Assembly (NCBI GenBank): GCA_030770425.1
Contig: JASJFT010000128.1
Coordinates: 1 to 64,000 of the forward strand
DNA length: 64,000 nt
Source: Darksidea phi
Lineage: Eukaryota; Ascomycota; Dothideomycetes; Pleosporales; Lentitheciaceae
Reading direction: 5' to 3'
In this document: positions 22,186-32,739 of the stretch, piece by piece
Layout of the letters: each line of letters opens with the position of its first letter
Position numbering within the stretch: position 1 is the first letter of the stretch
Made by a program: the position numbers and the translations under genes
The notes under the pieces: generated by a model
Told to the model about the DNA's origin: nothing
Database searches by the model: none
What the model saw: only the letters and a program-made list of their open reading frames with translations

Positions 22186-23966
22186 GTAGATGGTATTGGC
22201 GTGTAGTGGGGCACATATTCTGCACACTGCGTTTTCTGTCGGGACGAAGGGCCGGGTGAAAGGGAAAGCTTTGTAGGGCTGCATATGCATATAGCATCTT
22301 ATATACAAGGTAGCGCTATACACAGATGTCGACATGCTGCCTCTTACACCGGCTATAGCATATGATGCGCGATTTTAGTAAACAATTGGAACTATCTCTA
22401 GTTTACATTGGTTTTGTGCGTATATATATTTTCTTTTTCGGGTACGTCATTACCTTCTTGAGCGCTGCTTGCTTCGGCCTATTCGATGGTGTTTTGCGAC
22501 GCAATAGAGCGGTCTGTCTCTTCATCCACGGTCTACTTACTCATACCGGCGTGGCTAGCTAGGCGGTGGATGGTGGTTTGCGAGTATGTGTGTGTGCGTG
22601 TCGCCCCGGCGCAATGCGTCCAAACTATGTACCCGAATTAATACCACCTTCGTGCGCATTGGTATTGCTGCTACTGCTACCCGCACTCCGTCTCATCCCC
22701 GCCCCTGAAGTCTGTCCGTGTGTATTATACTATGCGTTGATGCTCAGGATTGTTACTGCTTTTGAAGCTACACTCCGACGAGGACGATGAAACCGAATCG
22801 AGAAGCATGAGATATATTTCACGCCCACGCCCACGCAAATACCACGCCTTACTTAGCTAGATTTCGAAATCAGCATCACCTGTGCAAAACATAGAAGCGA
22901 TCGTAGACTTTGAAGGTACAGCTCATGTGGTCGTTTCGAGGTAGATAAGCTTATGCGGAGTGTATACTTAAGTAGGAAGTAAGACGAGCCGAGATCTGAC
23001 TGGAACAAGTTGTCAGTTGCAGGGAATGTTGGGTTTGGCTGTCTGAGGCTGGTATGAGGAGGCGACACTCGAATGAGTGAATAGGGCGGATGGGAGTGGT
23101 GTATCGCTGGCTTGATGACGAGAGCATTGTAGAGGGCCGTAGGGAGCTGGGTTCCGCTCCAACTAAGCTTAGAGACTATACACGCTATCCACGTATGCAG
23201 ACCCAACAAAAAAACAGAGTGTCTACGTTGCAAAAAACGTATAAGCAAATAGGATGTCTTTGAGCTGTTCCGCAGTGCAAAGCTTTGTGTACTTACTGTT
23301 TAATTGTTGGTTCGATGAGCATGATATCCGTAGCGTCTCGTTAGGGATGTAGTGCCTCAGACTCCTCGTCGAGAAACGTTGTAGAGGGTTGTTCAGCGGT
23401 CTTTTGGAGTGAGTGTGGGACTGACATTTGGTGGATCGGGCATGTTTGAACTCGTGGGCATCGTTGTGGGCACTAGGGCAATGCGACACCCAATGTAGAA
23501 GCCATACTCGCAACGAGCGTACCCCGATGCAAGTCGCGGCTTACAAACGTAAACGTGCAGCGACAAGAAGGCAAGACTCTATGGACGACACCAACAGCAC
23601 AATACGAGAAATCAAACATCACATCACATCAAAGACGAATAAGAGCAAATATCCGTTCCGCGCACGAGTCATGCGAAATTCTCAATTTATCTTCCTAAAG
23701 AAGGATTACATGCGTGCATTGAAGCGATGTGCAAAGCCCCGACCATTCCTCCCCCAGAGCCTCCCATCAACTTCACGTACCAGCAGCAACAAACATCTAT
23801 TCCAAAGAGCGTGTATAACCGAGTAAGTGAGGCCGTAACATGAGGTGTCGTAGATTCTTGAACGAACTAACACGAACAAGGATAAGAAAAAGGTATCATA
23901 AATATAGACAGAAAGAATGGAAAGGACGTATTGAAACAATGAGCGAGCTTGGGATTGAGCTTAAGC

Positions 23967-24822
23967 TTAGGAGCGGATCACCACGCCTTGGCGACGCGTC
24001 GTCTTCTGTTCGTATTGGTGGTACTCGTCTTCCGATGAGCAGTCGGACGAATCATCGCTGTAGCCGCATCGTGCGCCGCCACAGTCGAGCTTCACTCTAT
24101 CGCCAGTTCGTGTAATGCCGTATCGCTCGCATGTGCAGCAGCTGCTTCCCGAGCTCACGCTGGATGGCGACGACGAGTTTGTAGATCGTGATGTCAGAGA
24201 CGGGACATCAGAGTCGTCGTCGGAATCCAAGTATGAGTCGTCTGAGGATGTCGATGAAGCAGGCGACATGGTGTGTCGTGCAAAGCGCGAAGACAGGGCT
24301 TCCATCGTCGCTTGATTGTACTGCGTGTTGATGACTTGGCGAGTTTGATGTGGGCGTTCGGGCTTTGGCGAGACGATCTGCGAGGGCGAGATTGAGCGGC
24401 CTTTGGGTATTGAGGCGGTGCTGATGCGGCGGCTATGGCGGGATGAGGCTTGCTGCGATGATGATGAGGACTTGGTCTTTCCCGGAATGTCGAGAATGTT
24501 GAGTTTGCGGCCAGTGGTTGGTTCGGTGGTGTGGTCTTTGGCGGGATCATGTGAGACGTGGTAGCCGTCGATGATGTACTGTTGTCTGTTAGCGCCAGTA
24601 CTTGTGCACTGAGGTTGCGTGGAAACATACGTAGTACCAGTACCGCTGGCCCTGCTTCAACGTGTTCCCTTGAAACTTGAAGCATCCCAACCATCCACCG
24701 CTCTTCTTTGGGTCCTTGGAGAGCGGAAGTTGTCCTGCGTAGTTGTCCCAGGAGCCGAGTAGATGCACCGTCTTGCATCCGTCAGACGTGCGAAGCGAAA
24801 AGTTGAGCTGGATAGCTGCCAT
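23967..24822 (-). CDS. esdC: AMPK-type glycogen-binding (CBM48) protein, EsdC-like
   Basis: Exons 24822-24631 and 24578-23967 (GTATGT donor, ACAG acceptor, 52-nt intron) give 267 residues. Residues 1-80 form a CBM48/AMPK1-CBM domain: LNFSLRTSDGCKTVHLLGSW, DNYAGQLPLS, GGWLGCFKF and QRYWYYYIIDGYHVSHDP; the Trp and Tyr residues are those that contact glycogen in this fold. The intron splits the domain. The rest is Ser-rich and disordered, with acidic-serine blocks and a CCTCERYGI cysteine cluster near residue 216. This matches the EsdC family, named for early sexual development in Aspergillus nidulans. Carbohydrate sensing is inference from the domain. A 1.8-kb gene-free region precedes it, as expected for a regulated developmental gene. 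Confidence 0.82.
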
Positions 24823-26678
24823 TGTGTGGATCCGATCCGAGTCTTTTTGTATAGTTGAAAAGTATGATGGCACTCTTTCCTTCCGTCCTGGCCAAGCTAA
24901 TGGATAGACGAGGGTTGTTGAGTAAAGCGTAAGAGAGCGTGAGAAAGCGAGGTTGCGCAATTGGCAGTCGACGTTCGGATGTCGAAGTGTGAAATGTTGG
25001 TTGTCGTCTTGAGCAAGAGAGACTGTAGTATTACGTTGTAGTGTGTGGACCGGCCACGATATCGAATTGGATTATTGCAAAAAGAACAGTCACCACTCTT
25101 TCGAGTAAAGAGACAGTCGTATTATCGTAAAAAGAGGAGTCGGCGGTAGAGTAGTGGAATTAATGGCACCAGGCCTAAAGTCGGATGTGGAGAGGTAGAG
25201 GGGGGAAAGAAGTGAATAGAAAAGAAAAAGGGTACAAAAAAACACAATACACAGCTCTGAAGTTCACACGCTTGCTGAAGAAGAGAAGCCAGAGGAGGGG
25301 CCCGGGGCGGCCTTTATTTATCGCACATCGCAGGCTGGCGGGATGGCAGGCTGGGGAGGGCTTACCGGACCGGCATATTGGACCAACTCGCACTACCCAG
25401 GTTCGGGTGAGGTCTCGCTACGCCCGGGCTGCCATTGATTGCTTCTGCAGCACACACGCCACGGTCGCAGGGAACGCGCAGGGAAGACGTGGTGGAGTGC
25501 AGTCTATCGAAAGTCGGCCAGCGCTTGACGGAGGTGCGGGAGTGGTGGAGGGAAACGTGGTGTCGCCTGGCGCAGGCCGAGCGACGTCTGATTGGTCCGA
25601 TGGAGCGGGGGATTCAAAGTGGGGCGCCGGTCGTGCACGGATGCCGAGCGAAAATAGGCAGCCAACCAGATGGCACGACGACGGCCGGCTTGTGATATTA
25701 CTCAGAGAGGTGCATTTGCGTCTCCATCACACTGCAGAAACGACACTAAACCGACCCTCCACTCGACCAATGCAGCAGTATTATGCGTCTTGCAGATGCT
25801 CAGCTCCCTGCCTGATTCAATGCTTTTTGCAACCTTTCACACCTCGTCTAGCCCGAGCTGAGCGGAGCGTCCAATCGCATCCCCTTCGAGCTGTCATCTG
25901 AGCACAAAATTGACCAGAGTGGGACTCGGCGCCTAGTAGCTCGGTGGCTTGAGCCGTGCAACCACCAAGACCTGCTGCTTTCGAGAGGGTGTGCTATCGC
26001 GAGCGGGTTATCGTCGACATGGGCTCGATGATGTGCAGCGGGTTGCCGGTCCACGAGGACGAGGGCGACCAAATGAACGGACAGACTCTCACGGCGGGGC
26101 ACAGCGGTTCCAGCAACCTCCCCATTCGGGACGAGGGTGCCGACGGCCTCACCAGCTGTGCCACCTGCAGAGCGGACGATTGGGCGCAAGCTGACCCCAG
26201 AGCACGAAAGACCAGTCCCTTCGCACTGTGTAATATCGAGGAAATGTGGCAGAAGCCAGGACGCCTCGTGGCTCCCACTTTCGCTGTTACTCCGATTGAA
26301 GTCGTCTCCTACGTGCGTTGAAGCTATCCTTCCATGCACAGCGAGGTTGATTCGTCCTCGTAAGTGAGCATTCCAGCCCCCAATAACATCGTCGCCCGCC
26401 TAACTGTGGAGAACGATCGAAAGTTTGCCGTGCCTACGCGCCACAACCCTGGCCACTGTTCATGCATGCTCCCTCACGCATTACCGAATGAGGGAGCGTT
26501 GCTGTCATATGCTCACCAACCATCGTCCCCGGACCCGCCCAGCCAAAGCTTCCTTGGAGAGACGAATCCAACACATTGATTATACTAAGACAAAGCCAGC
26601 CATCACTCGTAATAACCCCACAGAAACAAGTTTTCTCGTGCATCATACATCGTACATCGCGTTGAGCTCGAGCATGGT
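24823..26678. other. Intergenic upstream of the EsdC-like gene
   Basis: A 238-codon frame (25185-25901, plus) has shuffled composition and no recognisable domain and is not called. CT/GA-rich leader-like sequence lies next to the EsdC-like start. Nothing else recognised. Confidence 0.45.
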
Positions 26679-28652
26679 CTACCCTCCCAGGAGGAGCTTA
26701 TCCAGCTCCTCAGGCGTCAACGTGCTCTTTCTCCTCCTTGGGCGCCCGCTGATCCGCGTTTTCATTGGCGAGCGACTCACATGCCGCTGTTTCCTTCCCT
26801 TCTCCACACCAACTTCTGCGTTCTGCATTCCTTTGGTGGCCTGAACCTTCAAACTTTCGGCGACAGCGGCTGCTTCCGCTTCTGCCTGAGCTGCCTTGAG
26901 CTTGTCATGCACCGTTAGCTTTGGCGATCGCTCTTCAGGATGAGCGTGTGGGCTGGAAAGTCGTTTCTTTGCCTGCAGGTCGTCGTCAGAATCAGCTGTT
27001 GAGGAGTCGAGAGTTGAAGAAGACGAAGAAAAAGTGACCTTGCTCGCCATTTTGATTATCTGGTCGGCAATATTGTCACAACGTACATGGCGCGGAGTTC
27101 GGTTGTCTTGGCTGGTCGGCCTGGACGTCCGTTCTTCCGAAGGAGATGTCTGACATGAGGGCTTCTCTGCGCCGACCAGATCGATTGCAGATGCTTCTGC
27201 ATTCTGGTCCTCCATCTGGGAAGGTGTATTAGGAATGGACGCCGAAAAAGCCACCTTCCGCGGCGACTTGACGGGTGACCTAGCGTTTCCATTACTCTCT
27301 TTAAGCGCCGGCGGGTCTGGCTGCAGCTTCAATTTGAACATGTCTGAGCCCGTTGTCCTCTCAGGGATGTCATCTGCCTCCGGTGAGGGTGGATCTTCGA
27401 GGTCATCTGCGTCGTCCAGCTCGTCAATCCCAGAGCTAGCGCCCTCATCATCTTCTTCGTCTTCTGCAGTGAGGGAGTTTCCTTTGCTGACTGCCTCCAA
27501 GCCCAGACCGAGACCTAGACCTCTACTGAGTTCATCGAGGTTTATCGTGTCGCCGCCATCGGCCATGCGCTTCCTCCATGTCTCCATAAGGGCAAATGCC
27601 TCCCGGAGCCGCAGCTCCATCTTCTCCCAACCCGCCCTTAATCTCAGAATCTCGTGCTCCCGCAATTCAACTTCCTCGAGCGATACAAAGTTGGGGTTAG
27701 TGAGCAAGTTCTTCAGGTTCTCCAGGACGGTGTCCAGGTCACTAGCCAATGTCTCATAGCTGGCGGGAAGCGCTTGCAGCATGCCTGACCGCGTGCTTTC
27801 GTCTTCCTCTCCAATGGTCGATAGTTCCTCGCCGTGCTCAAGCCTCTGGCTTTGAGGCATGCCTTGCAGTTCCTTCAATGTCGTGATGGTGGTCCGCACG
27901 AGGCCAATTAAGTTATCGTTCTCGTCGCTGAGGCTCTGGCTCAATTGCGTGAGGAACTCGGTTGTCTCTTGCTTGAGGCTGTATTCCGGGTCGTCTACAT
28001 CGGGCGCGTCGTCTCTGGTGCTACCAGCCATTCCACCCATACCTGTTGCTCCTGGATTGATTGTGATGCTTGCGCCTATTAGACCTGTCTTGTTGCCGCG
28101 TTGCTGGCTCGTCAAATGGCTCTTCAGCCTCTGTATCTGCACATCGCGCTTCCGTATATCGTTGGCGCAGCTGGTGCGCACTTGCTGGACTGTCGTCTTG
28201 AGCCGCACCATTTCCTCGCGCAAACTGCGTGTCAACGATTCGGCGGTGCGAAGAGCGGCGCGCGCGGAGCGCTCCTGCGAGTGGGCGAGTGATATCTGAC
28301 GCGAAAGGTCATCATTGCGCGTTTGCAACTTCTCGAGGACGAGCGTTTGGCGTGTCGACTCGGTGCGGAGGGCTCGAAGGGTGCCGGCGACGGATTCGCG
28401 GTGTTCTTGGTCTCTCTGGACAACACACTAGTCAGCATAAGGACGACATCGCGAATCTCCCAAGGAACGTACATCTCGTTTCAATATCAGATCGTGGACG
28501 AGATTGATGATCTGGGACATGGTGGCTTCCTTGCCGCCCTCTCCTCGCGACGGGTGCGCGAACTCAATCGCCTTACCATCGCGTAAAAGTCCGCGTGCCA
28601 GCAGCAAATTGTTGAGATACGTCGATGCCGTCTTCAAATTATACGATTCCAT
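26679..28652 (-). CDS. Afadin/alpha-actinin-binding (ADIP) domain coiled-coil protein, TinA-like
   Basis: Exons 28652-28473 and 28415-26679 (57-nt intron) give 638 residues. The N-terminal segment MESYNLKTASTYLNNLLLAR then GLLRDGKAIEFA and SQIINLVHDLILKRD is the conserved opening of the fungal ADIP family. Coiled coil follows (HRESVAGTLRALRTESTRQT; RTAESLTRSLREEMVRLKTT). Central helices near FLTQLSQSLSDENDNLIGLV and a second coil at EVELREHEILRLRAGWEKME follow. The C-terminal 250 residues are Ser/Pro/Lys-rich and disordered, ending TPEELDKLLLGG with a basic RRRK patch. In Aspergillus, TinA of this family binds the NIMA kinase and sits at spindle pole bodies; a microtubule-anchoring role here is inferred. 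The start is at the conserved MESYN rather than the longer frame, which has only a TTG. Confidence 0.85.
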
Positions 28653-29031
28653 TGCGGCGCGGGAGCTGGATGTGGTGCTGCGGAGCTGTCGTTGGCTGCG
28701 CAAAAGATAACCCACCGTAAACAAGAATCCGCAAAGGGTTAGCGCCCAAACATACTGGTGACGCTAGGCAAGCACGACTCGCGAGAACCAGAACCTCCAA
28801 CCTCCCTCCACCAAATACGGCCGTCTTGATCACTTTCAGCCAATACACTTCCTCTGGACTACTGTCTATCGCGGAACAGACGGCCGGGGCAGCAAAATTC
28901 TATGCAGTATAAGGGAAGCAAGTTGTACGACGATGTCTATTTCCTTACAACCTAGTGCCGATATTAGACCCGTATCATTGCGGTGTATATGTGAACGAAT
29001 AATTCCTCGATGACACAATGCAAGGTCCTTC
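28653..29031. other. Intergenic
   Basis: Short promoter region of the ADIP-like gene and the end of an unresolved minus-strand gene. No other signal. Confidence 0.45.
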
Positions 29032-30143
29032 TATTCAGTCATCTCCTTCTTAACAGCGAGCCACTTCTTCCCCGGAAACCTCTGCCAAACACCCGTCTCC
29101 TTCGGCTTCAACAGCATCGGCTCAAGCGGCACAGACGTGGACTTGTAGTATGCCTTCTTCCCTTGCATCTGCATAATTTGTTAGCTATCCCTCTCTATTT
29201 CTCGCCCTATATCATATGTAATCTCGTCATCCATTCCACAGTAGCGTTCCAGTTCTCGACAAACTTGAACCACCGGATTTATCGGGCGATTGTTAGATCT
29301 CGAAGAATATGTTTTCGGGTCCTACGGTTACGTCAACTTAGATGGGCTTCAGGATTTTGAAGAATATGTGAGGTTTGGCTGGATTGATGTGCAGTGTTAT
29401 GTGAACGGAGAAAGAGACTATTTTAAGCGCTGGGCTTGGAGGCGGATTTCGGAAAAAGTGCTGAGTCGTTTGAAATACAGCAGTAGGTAAGAAAACTTCC
29501 TGGGTTATATGCATGGCGAACTGATAGTGTTGGAAATAGTCCTGGTCACGCCAAGCGATCATCTTCTCTAAGACGCTGGGGAAAGAACCGCGGGGTCAGC
29601 TTATGCTGCCACAAGAGCTTTATTCCTTATTGGGACAGTTGGCGTCTGCATGAACGAGGCGATGCGGTTCGTAATTGGATAGACACTGTAAGAACATACA
29701 ATAACAGGCTGGTGCTCGTGCTTCCTGGAGTATAGCTGTTTTGGGAAAGGGCCAACGGCAGAGCGTATCGCTACTACAGGTAGTTAGTGACGGTAGGATG
29801 CCACGAACTAATAGGACTGAAAAGCAAGCCAATCTCGTTGTTTAAAATGCCTACATGTGCTTGATGTTGAACTTGGATGGTAGGGTGTGGTGAATATGTT
29901 GATAAGGTAACTAACACGAATACGGCTAGCTACTTCCGACCCAGCGAACATTCACACGACGCCTACGAATTTCTCACTCTTCCGCGCTCTTAGGAACGGC
30001 TTGATACGTATCGAAACACGAACATATCCGTTCTAGACGCTACTGATACCTACCGGACGGACGCAACCCTCTACTGTGCGCTTGCACACCTGCCCCAATC
30101 CCTTACGATCGATGCGCACTACAAATTTTTCCGGTACCTGCAT
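29032..30143 (-). CDS. Unresolved multi-exon gene, product not recognised
   Basis: Several pieces look coding on the minus strand but I could not join them with certainty. The last exon, 29168-29032, follows TTATGCAG and encodes MQGKKAYYKSTSVPLEPMLL and then WQRFPGKKWLAVKKEMTE. A preceding piece reads WFKFVENWNAT and ends at GTGGAA, with a CTAAC branch string before the acceptor. Another, after TTTCCCCAG near 29577, reads VLEKMIAWRDQDYFQHYQF. A candidate first exon at 30143 reads MQVPEKFVVRIDRKGLGQVC. Amphipathic, charged composition fits a soluble or mitochondrial protein, but no family comes to mind. The pieces may belong to more than one gene. The far end is divergent from the GH43 gene. 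Confidence 0.35.
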
Positions 30144-30292
30144 CTAAAGAACGTTAGAAGGGTGCAAAACCTGGAGAAACATGGTGACCAACATGAGATT
30201 ATGGTTGCGAAGGCCTCCGGAATAGATCCTAGTTCCTGGGCCTCGGGCTAAATACCCCCGGAGCACCTTGGCTAATACTCAGCAAGTGACAA

Positions 30293-30298
30293 TATAAA
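30293..30298 (+). promoter_or_regulatory. TATA box of the GH43 gene
   Basis: TATAAA 61 bp upstream of the start codon at 30359, a typical position for a regulated secreted-enzyme gene. Confidence 0.5.
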
Positions 30299-30358
30299 GA
30301 AATTGCGGCTCCAAAACCAAACGTTACTTTCACCAATCGCCCGGTTCTTTGACCATAG

Positions 30359-32071
30359 ATGGCGATCCGTACGGTCTTCTGCAACTTACTGCTGGCTGCC
30401 GCCACTGCTTCCGCGAAATGGATAGTTCCGGGAGCAAGATGGCGGGATATGAATGGTAAACTGGTGAATGCGCATGCTGGCTGCATCACTGTTGAGCAAG
30501 AGACGGGAAAGTTCTTCTTGTTCGGAGAGTACAAGGTTCAAGGGCAGGTTGAGGGCGGCGGTATATCCGTGTACAGTTCGGATGATTTGGCGACTTGGGA
30601 GCATCATGGCATGGCCTTGGGTACGTCGAGGAGTTGAAGTGTTCTAAGGTGTGGCTGATGATTGTTACAGAGCCTATTGAAGGACATCCATACATCTCCC
30701 CAAAACACATTATCCAGCGACCGAAAGTGGTGTATAGCAAAGGCACCGAGAAATACCATGTGCGTTTGCATTCGTGACTTCTTGTACTCGACTCATCGCG
30801 AAGCAGATGTGGTGGCATGCCGATAACTCAACTTACGGCTGGCTTCTGCAAGGCTTAGCAGAAGCCAACAACATCACCGGACCGTACAGCTTCATTGACG
30901 CTACATCGCCTCTCGGTAATTGGTCCCAAGACTTTGGTCTCTTCACAGACTACAAAGACGGCAAAGCATACGCCCTGTATTCGAACGGCGACCGTAGAGA
31001 AGGCCGTGACGTGTACCTTACGAGCTACAATGACGACGTCACAGCGCTTGATAAAGTCGTGCATCGGTTCGACAAGTACGATCTTGAGGCGCCGACGATC
31101 ATTCAGACCGAGACGAGCTACTTTGCGCTGATGAGTCACAAGACCGGGTACAGGCCAAACAGTAAGCTTTCAACGCCCGTCACCGGTTACTGCGGGGGCT
31201 GATCTATCGTGAGATGTCGTCGCGTTCCGTGCGGACTCGCTGAGCGGTCCATGGTCTCAGCCTTTCATTGTAGCACCGCTGAATACGCGTACCTTCAATT
31301 CGCAGTCAGGTTTCTCTCTGCGAATCAATGGTACGAAGAAGACCACGCATCTCTACCTTGGCGACCAGGTATGACAATGAACTTTGTCTCCTTGCTATAC
31401 TCACTTCGCTCACAATGCTCAGTGGGACTCAAACTCTCTTTGGGAAAGCCGATACATCTGGCTACCGGTATCCATTGACGAAGGCAAGAAGTCGCTCGAA
31501 GTGCAATGGCACGATATCTACGACTTGGACGTGTACGTCTCTCACGCGACCTACACGTATCAACTAACTAACAAACTGCAGCAAAACCGGTGAATGGACA
31601 CCCATCGAAGGAACATCCTATCTTGCCACCGCGGCAACAACATCCGGCTCCGCCTACGCCCAAGAAGCAACCTTCAGCTCCTCCGGGGTCATCCTAACAG
31701 GAATCTACGGCAATGACTCCACAGTGACTTTCTCCAATATCGAAGGCAGCGGAAAGCCGCAATGGGTATCTTTCTACTACCAAAATACCGATGACATGGG
31801 TTTCGGTGACCAGCCCGGCGGTTCGCCTGACCGCATCAATGGGACGTGGCAACTTAGGCGCATTGCGAGTGTCGTCGTGAATGGAGATAAGCAGAACGTG
31901 GAGACGCTGTATCAAAGGGACACACATAAGGGGATCATTTTGAGTACGCCTTTGAAGTTGAATTTAACTGAGGGAAGTGGAAATGAGATTACCATTGGAG
32001 GGTTGTGGAATGGGTTTGATGTTAAGGGCGCTGATATTGAAAAGATCGTCGTGTATCCGCCAGAGAGGTAG
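30359..32071 (+). CDS. Secreted glycoside hydrolase family 43, exo-beta-1,3-galactanase type
   Basis: Six exons: 30359-30620, 30671-30759, 30807-31161, 31214-31368, 31423-31532, 31582-32071, all GT/AG with consistent phase, 486 residues. A signal peptide (MAIRTVFCNLLLAAATASA) precedes the five-bladed propeller start GKLVNAHAGCITV and FLFGEYK. Then follow VYSSDDLATWEHHG, RPKVVYSKGTEKYHMWWHAD, DFGLFTDYKDGKAYALYSNG, APTIIQTETSYFALMSHKTG and a C-terminal beta-sandwich. This order matches GH43 subfamily 24, whose characterised members release galactose from beta-1,3-galactan of arabinogalactan proteins and lack the usual Asp base. Role in plant cell-wall degradation is inferred. It converges on the broken kinase at 32141. 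Confidence 0.88.
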
Positions 32072-32140
32072 TCAGTAAAACATTGATCATAGAAGTGTAA
32101 TCGAGTGCACTATTAAACATTAAAAGGCGCCTGCTAAGAA

Positions 32141-32739
32141 CTACTTTCCATTTGTCCATTTCACACAGTATTCCTGATCGCCGGCCTGACTCCCGCTCAG
32201 GAGATCGGTAGACTCCGACATTGTTGCTTCCTGAAATTCTTCTGAAATTCCGAAATCGGCGAGTAAGACGTTATCTTCCAATTTGAGGATGTTTTGTGGC
32301 TTGATGTCTCTGTGGTGAATGCCCTTCGCATGAAGAAAAATAACGGCATTTGTCAAACACCAGACCCATCGAGTGAGCTGCTCTCTGTCTCTTTTGCCCT
32401 CGCTCACCGTGAGGTCATCCAGGTCAGACAGATAGGTACCCAAGTTTCCTTCTGCGACTGGCTCCATTATTATAACGTACGTGTTCTTGCACTGATACGT
32501 CCCAACAAGCTGGACGATATGCTTATGAGGCGGGCTATTCGCGATCTTGACCTCTCGCAGCATACGCTCGAATTCCATAGGTTTGGAGTCCGAGATGGTA
32601 CAAACTTTTTTCGAGCGTACAGTTTGCCCCCTCTTTCGACAGCATCTACAGATCCTTGACCTCCGTGCCCGATCGGTTCAAGATGTCGAAAGGGAATTTG
32701 CTGGGGCTCCCGGAAGATATTGTGGGGTTGTGTGGACAT
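32141..32739 (-). pseudogene. Truncated, frameshifted Ser/Thr protein kinase
   Basis: Frame one starts MSTQPHNIFREPQQIPF and contains the glycine-rich loop GHGGQGSV and a Lys-containing strand (LYARKK). Frame two (from 32578) continues FERMLREVKIANSPPHKHIV, EPVAEGNLGTYLSDLDD, the catalytic loop HHRDIKPQN and the DFG motif ADFGISEEF. The frames differ by one base at a run of six A (32606-32611 on the plus strand as T); seven A would restore continuity. The protein stops about 30 residues after DFG, before APE and the whole C-lobe, so even a corrected frame would be a kinase fragment. The Fungi-type HRDIKPQN kinase of this sort is common in large fungal families near accessory regions. Confidence 0.75.

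Larger units (their letters stand above)
17015..23966. other. 7-kb gene-poor stretch
   Basis: Several long open frames exist (for example 17505-18143 and 18077-18634, both minus) but their composition is shuffled and they overlap in several frames, as expected of GC-rich non-coding DNA. CT-rich runs around 21090-21250 look like a 5' leader with a GTGAGT donor near 21203. Between 21466 and 22185 there are scattered gene-like signals (see findings). No tRNA with a convincing B box was found. Confidence 0.35.

Noticed and set aside
25185..25901. 238-codon plus-strand frame upstream of the EsdC-like gene
   Set aside because: Shuffled, Arg/Gly-rich composition, no domain, and it lies in a long promoter/leader region.
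27235..27759. 174-codon Ser-rich plus-strand frame
   Set aside because: Antisense to the ADIP-like gene; the serine runs mirror acidic and Asp codons on the other strand.
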